Positions 16,820 through 25,525 of a stretch of DNA of 64,000 nucleotides are shown piece after piece. Source of the DNA: Actinomadura pelletieri DSM 43383. GTDB lineage: Bacteria; Actinomycetota; Actinomycetes; Streptosporangiales; Streptosporangiaceae. The position numbers were made by a program, and so were the translations under genes. The notes beneath the pieces are model-generated. The model worked only from the letters and a program-made list of their open reading frames with translations. It was not told where the DNA came from and did not search any database. Position 1 is the first letter of the stretch; each line of letters starts with the position of its first letter. The DNA lies in contig NZ_RBWU01000006.1 of assembly GCF_003634705.1 (NCBI RefSeq), positions 496,001 through 560,000 on the forward strand, read 5' to 3'.

Positions 16820-17761
16820 TCACGCCGACCGGAGGTGCCGCATGAGGAGACTGTGCCGCTGCCATCCGTCTGCGGAGCGCCCGTCGCCGAGCGGGAAGAA
16901 CGTGAGCGGGGAGCGCTGCGGTCCGACCTGCTGGCCGGGCAGGCCGGTCGGCCCGCTGACGGTGCCCGCGACGGCGAGGGCGACCGGCCCCGGCGCGCCG
17001 GTCCAGCGTGGTTCGGTGGTGAGGTCCGCGCGACCCGGGGTCAGCTGGACGAACAGGGACGCGATGGTCTGGTCGGCGGCGAGCGCGCCGACGAGCGTCG
17101 GCAGGTGCTGGAGGGGCGGCGGGTCCTCCGGCATGTAGCCGATGGTGACGGTGCCGACCTCGGCGACGGTGCCGCCCGCGTTGGTGGTGAACTCGCAGAC
17201 GGCCTGTGCGGGACGGGGGCCGTCGCCGCCGACGATGAGCCGTGACCTGGCCCGTCCCCGCGCGTACTCGGTGAACCGGTCGGCGTTCCACGGGTGCTCC
17301 AGCGGCTCGGACGCGCCGAGCCCGCCCGGGTTCTTCCCGGTGAGCAGTTGCAGGAGGCGTTCGACGGGCCCGCTGAGGTGGCCCTCGGCCCCGTGCTTGG
17401 TGCGGTAGACGATGGCGATCTGCGAGCCGACCGGCGCGGCGGGACGGGTCCTGAACCCGGGCGAATAGTCGCGGGCCTCCGGTACCGGGACGAATGTCGC
17501 GCCGTTCCACTTCAGTGGCCGTCCGGTCAGCCCTTCGTAGTAGCCGTCGCCGTCACGGACGACCCACTGCATCTCCTTCTCGGACGCGGCGGTGCGGAGG
17601 GGGAGCGACAGCCGGGAGTCCAGGGGGGTGACGAGCTGCAGGGTCCGGTCGCTCGCCGCGCAGTCGCCGAGGGCCCTGTTCAGCCAGGCGGTCAGGGGCA
17701 CCAGCGGCCTGTCCTGCAGCACGACCATGGCCTCGTCGGTCAGCGCGTCTACTGTGCTCAT
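16820..17761 (-). CDS. Hypothetical protein, 313 aa (possibly DUF6177-like)
   Basis: Soluble protein with no signal peptide or TM segment. It starts MSTVDALTDEAMVVLQDRPL and contains a central Gly-rich stretch and a conserved-looking GYMPEDPPPL segment. I associate this type of sequence with DUF6177 proteins encoded near ESX loci of actinomycetes, but that link is from memory and weak. It is divergent from the LCP gene, with a 135-nt shared upstream region. Confidence 0.65.
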   Translation of the reverse strand: MSTVDALTDEAMVVLQDRPLVPLTAWLNRALGDCAASDRTLQLVTPLDSRLSLPLRTAASEKEMQWVVRDGDGYYEGLTGRPLKWNGATFVPVPEARDYSPGFRTRPAAPVGSQIAIVYRTKHGAEGHLSGPVERLLQLLTGKNPGGLGASEPLEHPWNADRFTEYARGRARSRLIVGGDGPRPAQAVCEFTTNAGGTVAEVGTVTIGYMPEDPPPLQHLPTLVGALAADQTIASLFVQLTPGRADLTTEPRWTGAPGPVALAVAGTVSGPTGLPGQQVGPQRSPLTFFPLGDGRSADGWQRHSLLMRHLRSA

Positions 17762-17896
17762 CGTCGGGGGAGTCTAACGACCGGGATCGGGCCGCGACGG
17801 CCTCCCCGAACTCCGGCGGACGCGACCGCAGGTGGCCGGGGGGCGGCGTGATCACTTTGTTGTGACGACGGTGGTGGCTGTCCCATCTGTGCTGAA

Positions 17897-19345
17897 ATGT
17901 TACGGATGCAGCGAGCCGTCGCGCCGTCTCCGGTGTACTCCGCGCCCGCCCCACCGTCACCGGAACCGCCGGAGCGGGGGCGTCTGTGGCGCGTGCTCGG
18001 CTGGGTGTCGGTCGCGCTGTCGGTGGTCCTCGTCGCGACCAGCCTCACCGCGTACGGGTTCTGGCGCCGCCTCGACAGCCAGATCGACCGCGAGAACCTG
18101 GACGGCCGTCTCGGCGACGACCGTCCCGAGAAGCTCAACAACTCGTTGAACATCCTGCTGATGGGCTCCGACAGCCGGCAGGGTGAGAACGCCCGCTACG
18201 GCGTCGAGGCCGGGCAGCGGTCCGACACCACCGTCCTGCTGCACATCTCACCCGGCGGCGAGAGCGCGATCGGCATCAGCTTCCCCCGCGACTCGATGGT
18301 GCGGATGCCGTCCTGCGAGAAACGGAACGGCACCGTCGTCCCCGCCCAGTTCGGGATGATCAACGCGGCGTTCTCGAACGGCGGCCCGGCCTGCACCTGG
18401 AAGACCATCGAGTCCCTCACCAGGATCCACATCGACCACTACGTCGAGGTGGACTTCGCCGGATTCAAACGGGTCGTGGACGCGCTCGACGGCGTGGAGA
18501 TCTGCGTGCCGCATCGCATCGACGACCCCAAGGCGGAACTGCGCCTCAGGGCGGGCCGCCAGACCGTGCGCGGCGAACAGGCCCTCGGCTACGTCCGCAC
18601 CCGAAGCCTCGGCGACGGCTCCGACCTCGGCCGCATCAGACGGCAGCAGGAGTTCATGGCGTCCGTGGTGAAGAAGGCCACCGACAAGGGCATGCTCGCC
18701 GACCCCGGACGCGCCTACGCCACCCTCTCCGCCGTCGCCAGATCCATCAAGGTGGACGACAAGCTCACCCTGCCGGTCATGCAGAAGATCGCGAACAGCC
18801 TGCGGGGGATGAGCGCCGGGAAGGTCCGGTTCGTCACCGTCCCCGTGCAGGCGTACCCGCAGGACCCGAACCGCGTCCAGTTCAACCGGGCCCTCGCGGA
18901 ACCGCTGTTCGAGGCCGTCCGGCAGGACAACAAACTGCCCGAACCGGCCCCGCCGCCCGTTCCGACGCAGAACGCGAACCAGCCCCCGCCGGTCCCGCCG
19001 CGAGAGGTCAGGGTCGGCGTCTTCAACGGGACGGGAACCCCCGGCCTCGCCCAACGCACCGCGGACCAGCTCACCGAACGCGGCTTCACCGTCGTCAAGG
19101 TCGGCACCGCCAAGAAGCGCTTCGACCGCACCCAGATCCTCTACGGGGTGGGCGCCGAACGGCAGGCGGCCCGGCTGGCGATCGCGCTGCCCGGCCATCG
19201 ACCGCGTCCGTGGAAGTCCGCCAAGCCCGGCCATGTCTACCTCGTCATCGGCAAGGACGGCGCCGTGCTCCGCGGCCGGAACGCGACGGTGCCGAAGGTG
19301 GCCGGAGAGATCCGCGCGGACCGGGACAGCTGCGCGGGGGCCTGA
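17897..19345 (+). CDS. LytR-CpsA-Psr (LCP) family cell-wall glycopolymer ligase
   Basis: 482 residues. Pro-rich cytoplasmic N-terminus, one TM helix at about 33-55, then an LCP domain (about 90-260) with LLMGSDSR, DTTVLLHI, SFPRDSMVRMP, and R/D residues of the lipid-phosphate pocket (RTRSLGDGSDLGRIRRQQ). A C-terminal LytR_C-type domain follows (VRVGVFNGTGTPGLA, about 370-475). LCP enzymes transfer glycopolymers from a lipid carrier to peptidoglycan. With the galactan genes nearby, this one may attach the galactan, as Lcp1 does in mycobacteria (inference). Start could be ATG 17897 or 17906; neither has a clear ribosome site. Confidence 0.9.
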   Translation: MLRMQRAVAPSPVYSAPAPPSPEPPERGRLWRVLGWVSVALSVVLVATSLTAYGFWRRLDSQIDRENLDGRLGDDRPEKLNNSLNILLMGSDSRQGENARYGVEAGQRSDTTVLLHISPGGESAIGISFPRDSMVRMPSCEKRNGTVVPAQFGMINAAFSNGGPACTWKTIESLTRIHIDHYVEVDFAGFKRVVDALDGVEICVPHRIDDPKAELRLRAGRQTVRGEQALGYVRTRSLGDGSDLGRIRRQQEFMASVVKKATDKGMLADPGRAYATLSAVARSIKVDDKLTLPVMQKIANSLRGMSAGKVRFVTVPVQAYPQDPNRVQFNRALAEPLFEAVRQDNKLPEPAPPPVPTQNANQPPPVPPREVRVGVFNGTGTPGLAQRTADQLTERGFTVVKVGTAKKRFDRTQILYGVGAERQAARLAIALPGHRPRPWKSAKPGHVYLVIGKDGAVLRGRNATVPKVAGEIRADRDSCAGA

Positions 19346-19524
19346 CGTGGTCGGCGATTGACATGCCGACCGTCGGGGCGCACCGGTATCTTGGCCGGGC
19401 CAACCAACACCCGGACTGAAACGTCACCCTTAAGACGGCCAACTGAATCCCCCCGATCGCCGCCCCGAGGAGCCGCCCCCCGCACCGGGCTCTAGCGGGT
19501 GCTCGCTCCCCCCGGAACGGACAC

Positions 19525-20508
19525 ATGCAGCCCGAACCCTTCTCCCTCCTGATGACCGTCTACGGCGGCGATCATGAGGAGCACGTCAGGGCCGCCTTCC
19601 ACAGCGCGGTGCACGACCAGACACTCCGACCCGACCAGGTGGTCCTCGTGCGGGACGGGCCCGTCTCCGCCGAGCTGTCGTCCTGCCTCCGGGAACTCGT
19701 CGAGAACTGCCCCGTCGAGGTGTCGTACGTCCGGCTTCCCCACAACCGCGGGCTGGGCCCCGCCCTGGACGCCGGCCTGCACGCCGCGCGGCACGACATC
19801 GTCGCCCGCATGGACGCCGACGACATCGCCATGCCGCACCGGTTCCAGACCCAGGTGCCGCTGGTCCGCGCCGGCGCCGACCTCGTCGGCGCCGGCCTGC
19901 TGGAGTTCGGCACCGACATCTCCGACGTCGTCGGCCGCCGCATCCCGCCGAGCGACCCCCACGACATCGCCCGCTACTCCCGCCTGCACGACCCCTTCAA
20001 CCACCCCACGGTCGTCTACCGCCGCTCCGCCGTCGTCGCCGTCGGCGGCTACGGCGATCTGCCGTTGATGGAGGACTACTGGCTGTTCGCACGAATGATC
20101 GCGAACGGCGCGCGGGTGGAGAACATCGCCGAGCCGCTCGTCTACTACCGCGTGGGGGACGGCGCGTACGAGCGGCGCGGAGGACGTGACCTGCTGCGTT
20201 CGGAACTGCGGCTCCAGCGGGAGATGCTCGGCGAGGGCTTCATCTCCCGCCCCCAGTACTGGCGCAACGTCGTCGTCCGCGGCGGCTACCGCCTTGTCCC
20301 GACCCTGATCCGGCGTCCCATCTACCGGATGGTCGTCGCCCCGTACGGTGCCCGCCGCAACCGCTCCCGTGAGAGCGTCGAGCCCACCGCGCCGACGGCG
20401 GCCCTACGCCATATACCGCGTCCCGCCCGTTCGCCCGAGCAGAGTCGCGCGCCGATGACGCCCTTAACCGCACCGCCGAAGCCGCCGCCGGGCCCGTCCG
20501 CTCCATGA
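19525..20508 (+). CDS. Family 2 glycosyltransferase (GT-A fold)
   Basis: 327 residues. It opens with FSLLMTVYGGD, has the nucleotide-sugar metal site M96-D-A-D-D100, and has a catalytic-side acceptor motif LMEDYWLFARM near residue 190. The length and MDADDI signature fit the AmsE-like transferases of polysaccharide loci. The C-terminal ~45 residues are Pro-rich. No TM helix, so it is a cytosolic or peripheral membrane enzyme. The donor sugar cannot be told. It is followed by a hairpin terminator. Confidence 0.88.
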   Translation: MQPEPFSLLMTVYGGDHEEHVRAAFHSAVHDQTLRPDQVVLVRDGPVSAELSSCLRELVENCPVEVSYVRLPHNRGLGPALDAGLHAARHDIVARMDADDIAMPHRFQTQVPLVRAGADLVGAGLLEFGTDISDVVGRRIPPSDPHDIARYSRLHDPFNHPTVVYRRSAVVAVGGYGDLPLMEDYWLFARMIANGARVENIAEPLVYYRVGDGAYERRGGRDLLRSELRLQREMLGEGFISRPQYWRNVVVRGGYRLVPTLIRRPIYRMVVAPYGARRNRSRESVEPTAPTAALRHIPRPARSPEQSRAPMTPLTAPPKPPPGPSAP

Positions 20509-20519
20509 CGGCGGCGAGA

Positions 20520-20547
20520 AGGGCCGGGAAACACCGTCCCCGGCCCT
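20520..20547. terminator. Hairpin terminator after glycosyltransferase gene
   Basis: Perfect 9-bp stem AGGGCCGGG / CCCGGCCCT with a 10-nt loop, 12 nt after the glycosyltransferase stop. It lies between convergent genes and may act in both directions. Confidence 0.65.
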
Positions 20548-20549
20548 CG

Positions 20550-20603
20550 GTGCCCGTCGTCCTCGAGGTGCCCGCCGTCCTCGAGGTGCCCGCCGTCCTC
20601 GAA
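20550..20603. repeat. Three 18-nt direct repeats in the convergent spacer
   Basis: Unit GTGCCCGCCGTCCTCGAG occurs at 20550-20567 (one mismatch), 20568-20585 and 20586-20603 (one mismatch). It lies between the terminator and the end of the beta-propeller gene. The function is unknown and it may be simple slippage. Confidence 0.7.
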
Positions 20604-20612
20604 GGGCCGCGA

Positions 20613-23600
20613 TCAGCCCGCGCGTGACCAGAGCACGGGCTGGTCGCCGTTGGCGTCCGCGCTACGGCCCACGCCGAGCAGCGTGCCCTTGAACGCCGCG
20701 AGACCGGTGACCTCCTGGTGGCCGGCGCCGCCCAGACCGGTGCCGCCGGGTGTCGCGGTGGTCCATGACAAGCCGTCCGGAGAGGTCCACGACACCACGT
20801 CCGTCGCGCCCACCGGTCCGGTCGTTCCGGTGGCGGCGAACCCCTTCGTGGACGCGGCCAGGGCGGTGACGGAGACGATCGTGTCGCCGCTCGGTGAGTT
20901 CAGCGGTTTCCAAGTCTTGCCCGCGTCGGTGGACACGTAGCCGAGCCAGTTCAGGCCTTGCTGGGTCGCCGCGATGCCGGTGGCGACGAGCGTGTTCCCC
21001 TGCGCGGCGACGTGGGTGAGGTGGCCCGCGGTCACGCCCGCGGGCAGCTCCAGCAGCTGGAGCGCCCACTTCCTACCGTCGGACGACGCCCACACCGAGG
21101 GACGATTGCCCTGGGCTTCGTGACTGCCGCCGACGGCCGCGTAGCCGAACGGGCCGGCGGTGACGTCCAGTATCCAGCGCGGGGCGTTCTTGTTCCCCTG
21201 CAGCATGCTCGGGTCGACGCCGGTGCCCCGTGCCCATCGCGCGAGGTCCTTGGTGGCCCAGATGGCCGCCGAGTGGCCCTGCGTCCCGACGATCACATAG
21301 CTTCCGTTGCCGGCCGCGGCGGCGTAGGTGATCGGTATGCCCTCCTTGTCGCCCGCGAAGACGGCGGCGGAGTCGGCGGCCTCCCAGGTCGCGCCGTCCC
21401 TTGAGGTGACGACGAGCGGACGGCGCGGGGCCGCCTGGTCGTAACCGACCGCCAGCCAGCCGGACGCGCCGCCGGTGACGTCGGTCAACTGCTGCGGCCC
21501 CGGCCGGGTGAACGCGGCGCCGAGCCCCTGGGCCGGCTTCCAGGACGAGCCGTCCGGCGACGACCAGGCCGCGGCGTCGCCATGCGCGCTTCCCACGGCG
21601 ACGGCGAGGTCGCCGGTCGCGCCGACCGATCGGACGGAATGGTCGGGTCGGATCACACCCGCGATCTTCGTCAGGTCGACGGGCACGGCGGCGCCCGCCG
21701 CGTCCCACACGCCGAGCATCGGGTCCATGTCGCCGCCGCCCGGCTCGCGGCCGACGAGGACGGACCGGCCACCGGCCGCGGCCGTGCCCGTGATCTCCAG
21801 GCCGGGCTTCGACTCGGCCATGCCCGCAGCCTTCCACGCCGCGCCGTCGGCGCTGCGCGACAGCAGCATGTCCCTGTCCCGGACGATGACGGCCACATAG
21901 CCGTTGGTGTCACCGACGACCCGGTGCGTCCGCAGGTAGCCGGAGGTCCGCAGCGCGCCGGCCGCGGTCCAGGACCGGCCGTCCTTGGACGTGTACGCCT
22001 GACCGTAGAGCTTTCCGCCCGACTTGATCTCGCGCACGGCCAGGAACCCGGGTTCGCCGCCGCCGACCACGAGACCGCGACTGCCCTTGGGAACCGGCAC
22101 GTCGGAGGTCGACCACGTTCGGCCGCCGTCCTCGGAGCGCCAGACCAGCCGGTAGGGGCCCTGCTTTCCGGATTTGGGCGTGACCAGCCCCTCCAACAGG
22201 ATCACGTCACCACTGGCGGCCGCCTCGACCAGCGAGATGGTGCCGTTGTTCACCCTGACGCCGATCTGGTCGCCGACGCGGGCCTCCCAGCGCCGCCCGT
22301 CGCCGGACAGCCACACGGCCGGTGCGGAGTCGGTGAACTGGCCGTTCTTGGAATTCTCGCCGATGGCGAAGTAGCCGCTGTCGGTGGCGACGATCCGCTG
22401 TACGCGGTTGCCCTTGCCGAACACGTCGCCGACGGCGTCGGGCTGCCTGCGCCACTCCGTACCGTTCTCGCTGGTCCACACCGCGCCGCTGAACTCGGTG
22501 CCGGAGCCGATGGCCACCCAGCCGCGGGACGAGCCGCCGACCGCCGAGGGAACCCCGCCGGACGGCGCGACGCCGCCGTCGGTGCCCTGCTGGGTGGCCG
22601 ACCTGAACGTGCGGCCGCCGTCGCCGGAGGTCAGGAAAAGGCCACGGGCACCCTGCGGATCGGTCTCGCCGCCGACCGCGACGACGGTCGAGCCGACCGC
22701 CGCGACATCAGTGATCTGCTGGTCGCGGCCATCGGTTCGGGCGGTGCCGCCCACGGGGAACATCGAGGCGGCGAGTTTCGCGCCTTCGACCTTGTCGCCT
22801 TCGTCCTCGCCTTCGAACAGGCCGGGCACGACGAGGACGCCCGCGGCGGCCAGACCCGCCACGGCGAGCACCGCGACACCGATGAGGAGCGGCTTCTTGA
22901 GGCTCCTGCGGGGCCTGGTCGGCCCGACATGCGTCCGCCATGGCTCTTCGATCACCGGTGGCGGCGCCAGCGGCGGGACGGGGTTCGCCCCGGGCGGGCC
23001 CGCGTCCGGAATCTGCTGGACCCACGGGGACGGCTCCGGCGCCGCGGCGCCGGGCGGCGTGCCCGGAATCTCCTGCGCGTAAGGGAACGGTTCGGGGGCG
23101 GCAGGAGCGGCGGGAATCTCCTGGGCGTAGGGGAACGGCTCGTGGGCCGGCGGGCTCTGGGACGGTGTCGCAGGCGGGTGGCCGGGTGCCGGCCGCGGAG
23201 GCGCCGGCGGCTGGTGTGAGGGGAGCGGCTCCACCCGTGTCGCGTCAAGACTCGGCTGCGTGGACGGGAGGGGCGGCGGTGTCGGCTGCTCCACCCGTGT
23301 CGCGTCCGACATCTCCTCCGCGTACGGGAAGGGCGGCGGCGCCGGGATGTCGGTGGACGTGGCCGGAGGGGCGACGGCCGACGGCGGTCGACCGGCCGCG
23401 GGAGCGGTGGCGGGAGCGGTGGCGGGTGGCTGCGCCGCGTCCTCGTCGGGGGTCTCCTCGTTTGAGCCGCCGGCGCTCGGGGCGGCCGGGCGGGACTCCA
23501 TGACCACCGTGTGCCGTGTCTCGTCCGGCTCCGAGCCGGAATCCGATGCTTCGTCCGCAGGGGATTCCCCCTCGGGGACGCCGCCTTCGGAGCCGCCGGT

Positions 23601-23771
23601 GGACGCGGCCGCGCGCTCCGGCTCGTCTTCGTCGTCGTCGAACTCGGGAAGCAGCGGACCGGTCGGTCCCTGCTGGTCGTCCAGCCACTGCGGCGGTGGT
23701 GGCTGGGCCGGCTGTCCGGGTTCGGGACGTTCCACCTCGTGGTCGTCATCCGGCTTTCCGGTTGGAGTCAC
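20613..23771 (-). CDS. Membrane-anchored BNR/Asp-box beta-propeller protein
   Basis: 1052 residues from a GTG start. Residues 1-290 are acidic then Pro-rich and disordered, with repeated motifs EPFPYAQEIP (twice, plus variants) and DATRVE (twice). One TM helix lies at about 294-315. The rest is extracytoplasmic, with many sialidase-type Asp-box repeats (SGDGGRTF, SEDGGRTW, SKDGRSW, SPDGSSW, SRDGATW, SSDGRKW, STDAGKTW, SPDGLSW), so one or two beta-propellers are likely. No catalytic residues of sialidases are evident, which suggests a binding or scaffolding role. It lies 90 nt downstream of the sulfatase gene on the same strand. Confidence 0.85.
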   Translation of the reverse strand: MTPTGKPDDDHEVERPEPGQPAQPPPPQWLDDQQGPTGPLLPEFDDDEDEPERAAASTGGSEGGVPEGESPADEASDSGSEPDETRHTVVMESRPAAPSAGGSNEETPDEDAAQPPATAPATAPAAGRPPSAVAPPATSTDIPAPPPFPYAEEMSDATRVEQPTPPPLPSTQPSLDATRVEPLPSHQPPAPPRPAPGHPPATPSQSPPAHEPFPYAQEIPAAPAAPEPFPYAQEIPGTPPGAAAPEPSPWVQQIPDAGPPGANPVPPLAPPPVIEEPWRTHVGPTRPRRSLKKPLLIGVAVLAVAGLAAAGVLVVPGLFEGEDEGDKVEGAKLAASMFPVGGTARTDGRDQQITDVAAVGSTVVAVGGETDPQGARGLFLTSGDGGRTFRSATQQGTDGGVAPSGGVPSAVGGSSRGWVAIGSGTEFSGAVWTSENGTEWRRQPDAVGDVFGKGNRVQRIVATDSGYFAIGENSKNGQFTDSAPAVWLSGDGRRWEARVGDQIGVRVNNGTISLVEAAASGDVILLEGLVTPKSGKQGPYRLVWRSEDGGRTWSTSDVPVPKGSRGLVVGGGEPGFLAVREIKSGGKLYGQAYTSKDGRSWTAAGALRTSGYLRTHRVVGDTNGYVAVIVRDRDMLLSRSADGAAWKAAGMAESKPGLEITGTAAAGGRSVLVGREPGGGDMDPMLGVWDAAGAAVPVDLTKIAGVIRPDHSVRSVGATGDLAVAVGSAHGDAAAWSSPDGSSWKPAQGLGAAFTRPGPQQLTDVTGGASGWLAVGYDQAAPRRPLVVTSRDGATWEAADSAAVFAGDKEGIPITYAAAAGNGSYVIVGTQGHSAAIWATKDLARWARGTGVDPSMLQGNKNAPRWILDVTAGPFGYAAVGGSHEAQGNRPSVWASSDGRKWALQLLELPAGVTAGHLTHVAAQGNTLVATGIAATQQGLNWLGYVSTDAGKTWKPLNSPSGDTIVSVTALAASTKGFAATGTTGPVGATDVVSWTSPDGLSWTTATPGGTGLGGAGHQEVTGLAAFKGTLLGVGRSADANGDQPVLWSRAG

Positions 23772-23861
23772 ACCCGCTCTCCCAGCATTAACTCAATTGC
23801 ACGTGTCGCCGCGCGGTCGTGGTCGCCAGCGATGATAGCGGCGTACAAGAGACGCATTCTC

Positions 23862-25367
23862 TTACCGGCTTCTGCCTGCGGAGGTGCAGCCGACTCCGGA
23901 GCAGTGCGCCAGTACATCGAGAAGGTTCGAGAGGTATCGCCGCCGCTGCTCCGGCAGTGTGCCGAAGATGTTGTCCAGTTCATGAGGGTCGCGGCGGCGA
24001 TCGTAGTACTCGCGTTCTCCACTGGCGTACTCGACGTAGAGCAGGTCGTCGTTCCGGATCGCGTTGTAGGTGGTCGGGGCGCCCGGGGCCGAGTCCTGCC
24101 GGTCCGGGTCCTCGGGGGACGGCGGCGGCTTGACGTGCTCGATCAGGGCGGTCTGCCGCCAGTCGGGTCGCTTCGTGCCGCGCAGGAAAGGAACGAGCGA
24201 CCGGCCGTCGGTCGCGGGCGGCGGGCGCACGCCCGCGAGTTCCAGGAAGGTGGGCGCCAGGTCGGTGTTCTGCGCGACCTCCTCGACCCGGTGACCGGCC
24301 GGGACGTTCGGGCCGGTGACGATGTAGGGGACGCGGACGTCGGTGTCGTAGGCGGTCATCTTGCCCCCGGCCAGCCGGTGTTCGCCCATGTGGAAGCCGT
24401 TGTCGGAGCCGAACACCACATAGGTGTCGCGGTCGCGGCCGAGTTCCTTCAGTGTTGTCCGGATCCGGCCGATCATCTCGTCCACGGACTGGACCATGCG
24501 CACCCGGTCGCGGAAGCCGGCGTCGATGCGGCGGATCCTCGGTTTGCCCATCCGGGGACGCGACCGGAGCCAGGACGGCTTGTCACCGACATCGGCTTCG
24601 TTGAACGAGGCCGAGCGCGGAGCGCGGAGGGTGGGGAAGGCGCCGGCGTGCCTCGGCGCCGGAACGAACGGCCCGTGGGGTGCGAACGTCGAGATTTCCA
24701 TGATGAACGGTTGCGCGGACGCGTGGGCCCGCCTGATGAAATCGAGCCCCTTGTTCGCGAGGACGTCGGTCAGGTAGTCCTGCGGTTCGTCGCCGTAGTG
24801 GACGAGCCGCCCGTTCTCGTTCAGGTCGTAGTTGAACTCGGGATAGCCGTTGCCGGCCACGTACCACTCGTTCCAGCCCGGCGGGACGTACGGTCGTCCG
24901 CCGCCCTGCGCGTCGTTCGGCTGATACCCGTTCATGTACTTGCCGAGCAGGGCGGTGCGGTATCCGGCCCGCTGGAGGAGGGGTGCGAACGACGCCTGCT
25001 CGCCGCCCTTCGCCTTGAAGACCTGGTAGCCGCCGTCGGGTGGGAAATTGGTGCGTACGCCCGTGTTGTGCGGATATCTTCCGGTGAAGATCGTCGCGCG
25101 GGAGGTGCAGCACAGCGAGTCCGCCACGAGGAAGTTGTCGAAGGTGAGCCCGTCCCGTTGCATCCCGCGTACCTGCGGCATGTGCTCGATCAGATTCCAG
25201 GAGAGGTCGTCGGTGAGGACGAAGACGATGTTCGGCTTCTTCGCCGGCGCGGTCCTCTTCGGCGTCCCGCCCCGATCGTCCTCCCGCTGGAAGCCGCTGC
25301 AGCCGCTGAGCCCGAGTGCCGCGATGACCAGGAGAATCAGGGTCGCGAGCCGCAGTTGCCGGATCAA
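23862..25367 (-). CDS. Lipoprotein sulfatase (alkaline-phosphatase fold)
   Basis: 501 residues. TTG at 25367 is chosen because AAGGAGAG lies just upstream and it gives a clean lipoprotein signal (LVIAALGLSGC, lipidated Cys at about 24). Metal-site VLTDD begins the catalytic domain. The formylglycine motif is SLCCTSRATIFTGRYPHNTG, with Thr where the usual CxPSR has Pro. FGSDNGFHMGEH supplies further metal ligands. Family S1 sulfatases hydrolyse sulfate esters outside the cell. The substrate is unknown; the neighbouring sulfotransferase-like genes suggest a sulfated cell-surface glycan. Extra N-terminal codons up to 25403 are possible but have no ribosome site. Confidence 0.88.
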   Translation of the reverse strand: MIRQLRLATLILLVIAALGLSGCSGFQREDDRGGTPKRTAPAKKPNIVFVLTDDLSWNLIEHMPQVRGMQRDGLTFDNFLVADSLCCTSRATIFTGRYPHNTGVRTNFPPDGGYQVFKAKGGEQASFAPLLQRAGYRTALLGKYMNGYQPNDAQGGGRPYVPPGWNEWYVAGNGYPEFNYDLNENGRLVHYGDEPQDYLTDVLANKGLDFIRRAHASAQPFIMEISTFAPHGPFVPAPRHAGAFPTLRAPRSASFNEADVGDKPSWLRSRPRMGKPRIRRIDAGFRDRVRMVQSVDEMIGRIRTTLKELGRDRDTYVVFGSDNGFHMGEHRLAGGKMTAYDTDVRVPYIVTGPNVPAGHRVEEVAQNTDLAPTFLELAGVRPPPATDGRSLVPFLRGTKRPDWRQTALIEHVKPPPSPEDPDRQDSAPGAPTTYNAIRNDDLLYVEYASGEREYYDRRRDPHELDNIFGTLPEQRRRYLSNLLDVLAHCSGVGCTSAGRSR

Positions 25368-25525
25368 ACTCCGTCTCTCCTTCGGGCCGCGGACGTTGAT
25401 CAAGCGTAACGAAGTGCCGGGATCTTTCGCGCATGAGCGACGTTCCCGGCGCGGTCCTGCCGCCGTGCCCGCGTGTCCTCGGCGGTTCGTCGTTCAGAGC
25501 GGGTTGTTGGCATGATTCGGGAGCT

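Noticed and set aside
19355..19390. Promoter with TTGACA before the glycosyltransferase
   Set aside because: TTGACA is present, but the nearest -10-like hexamer (TATCTT) is 23 nt away, too far for a normal spacer.
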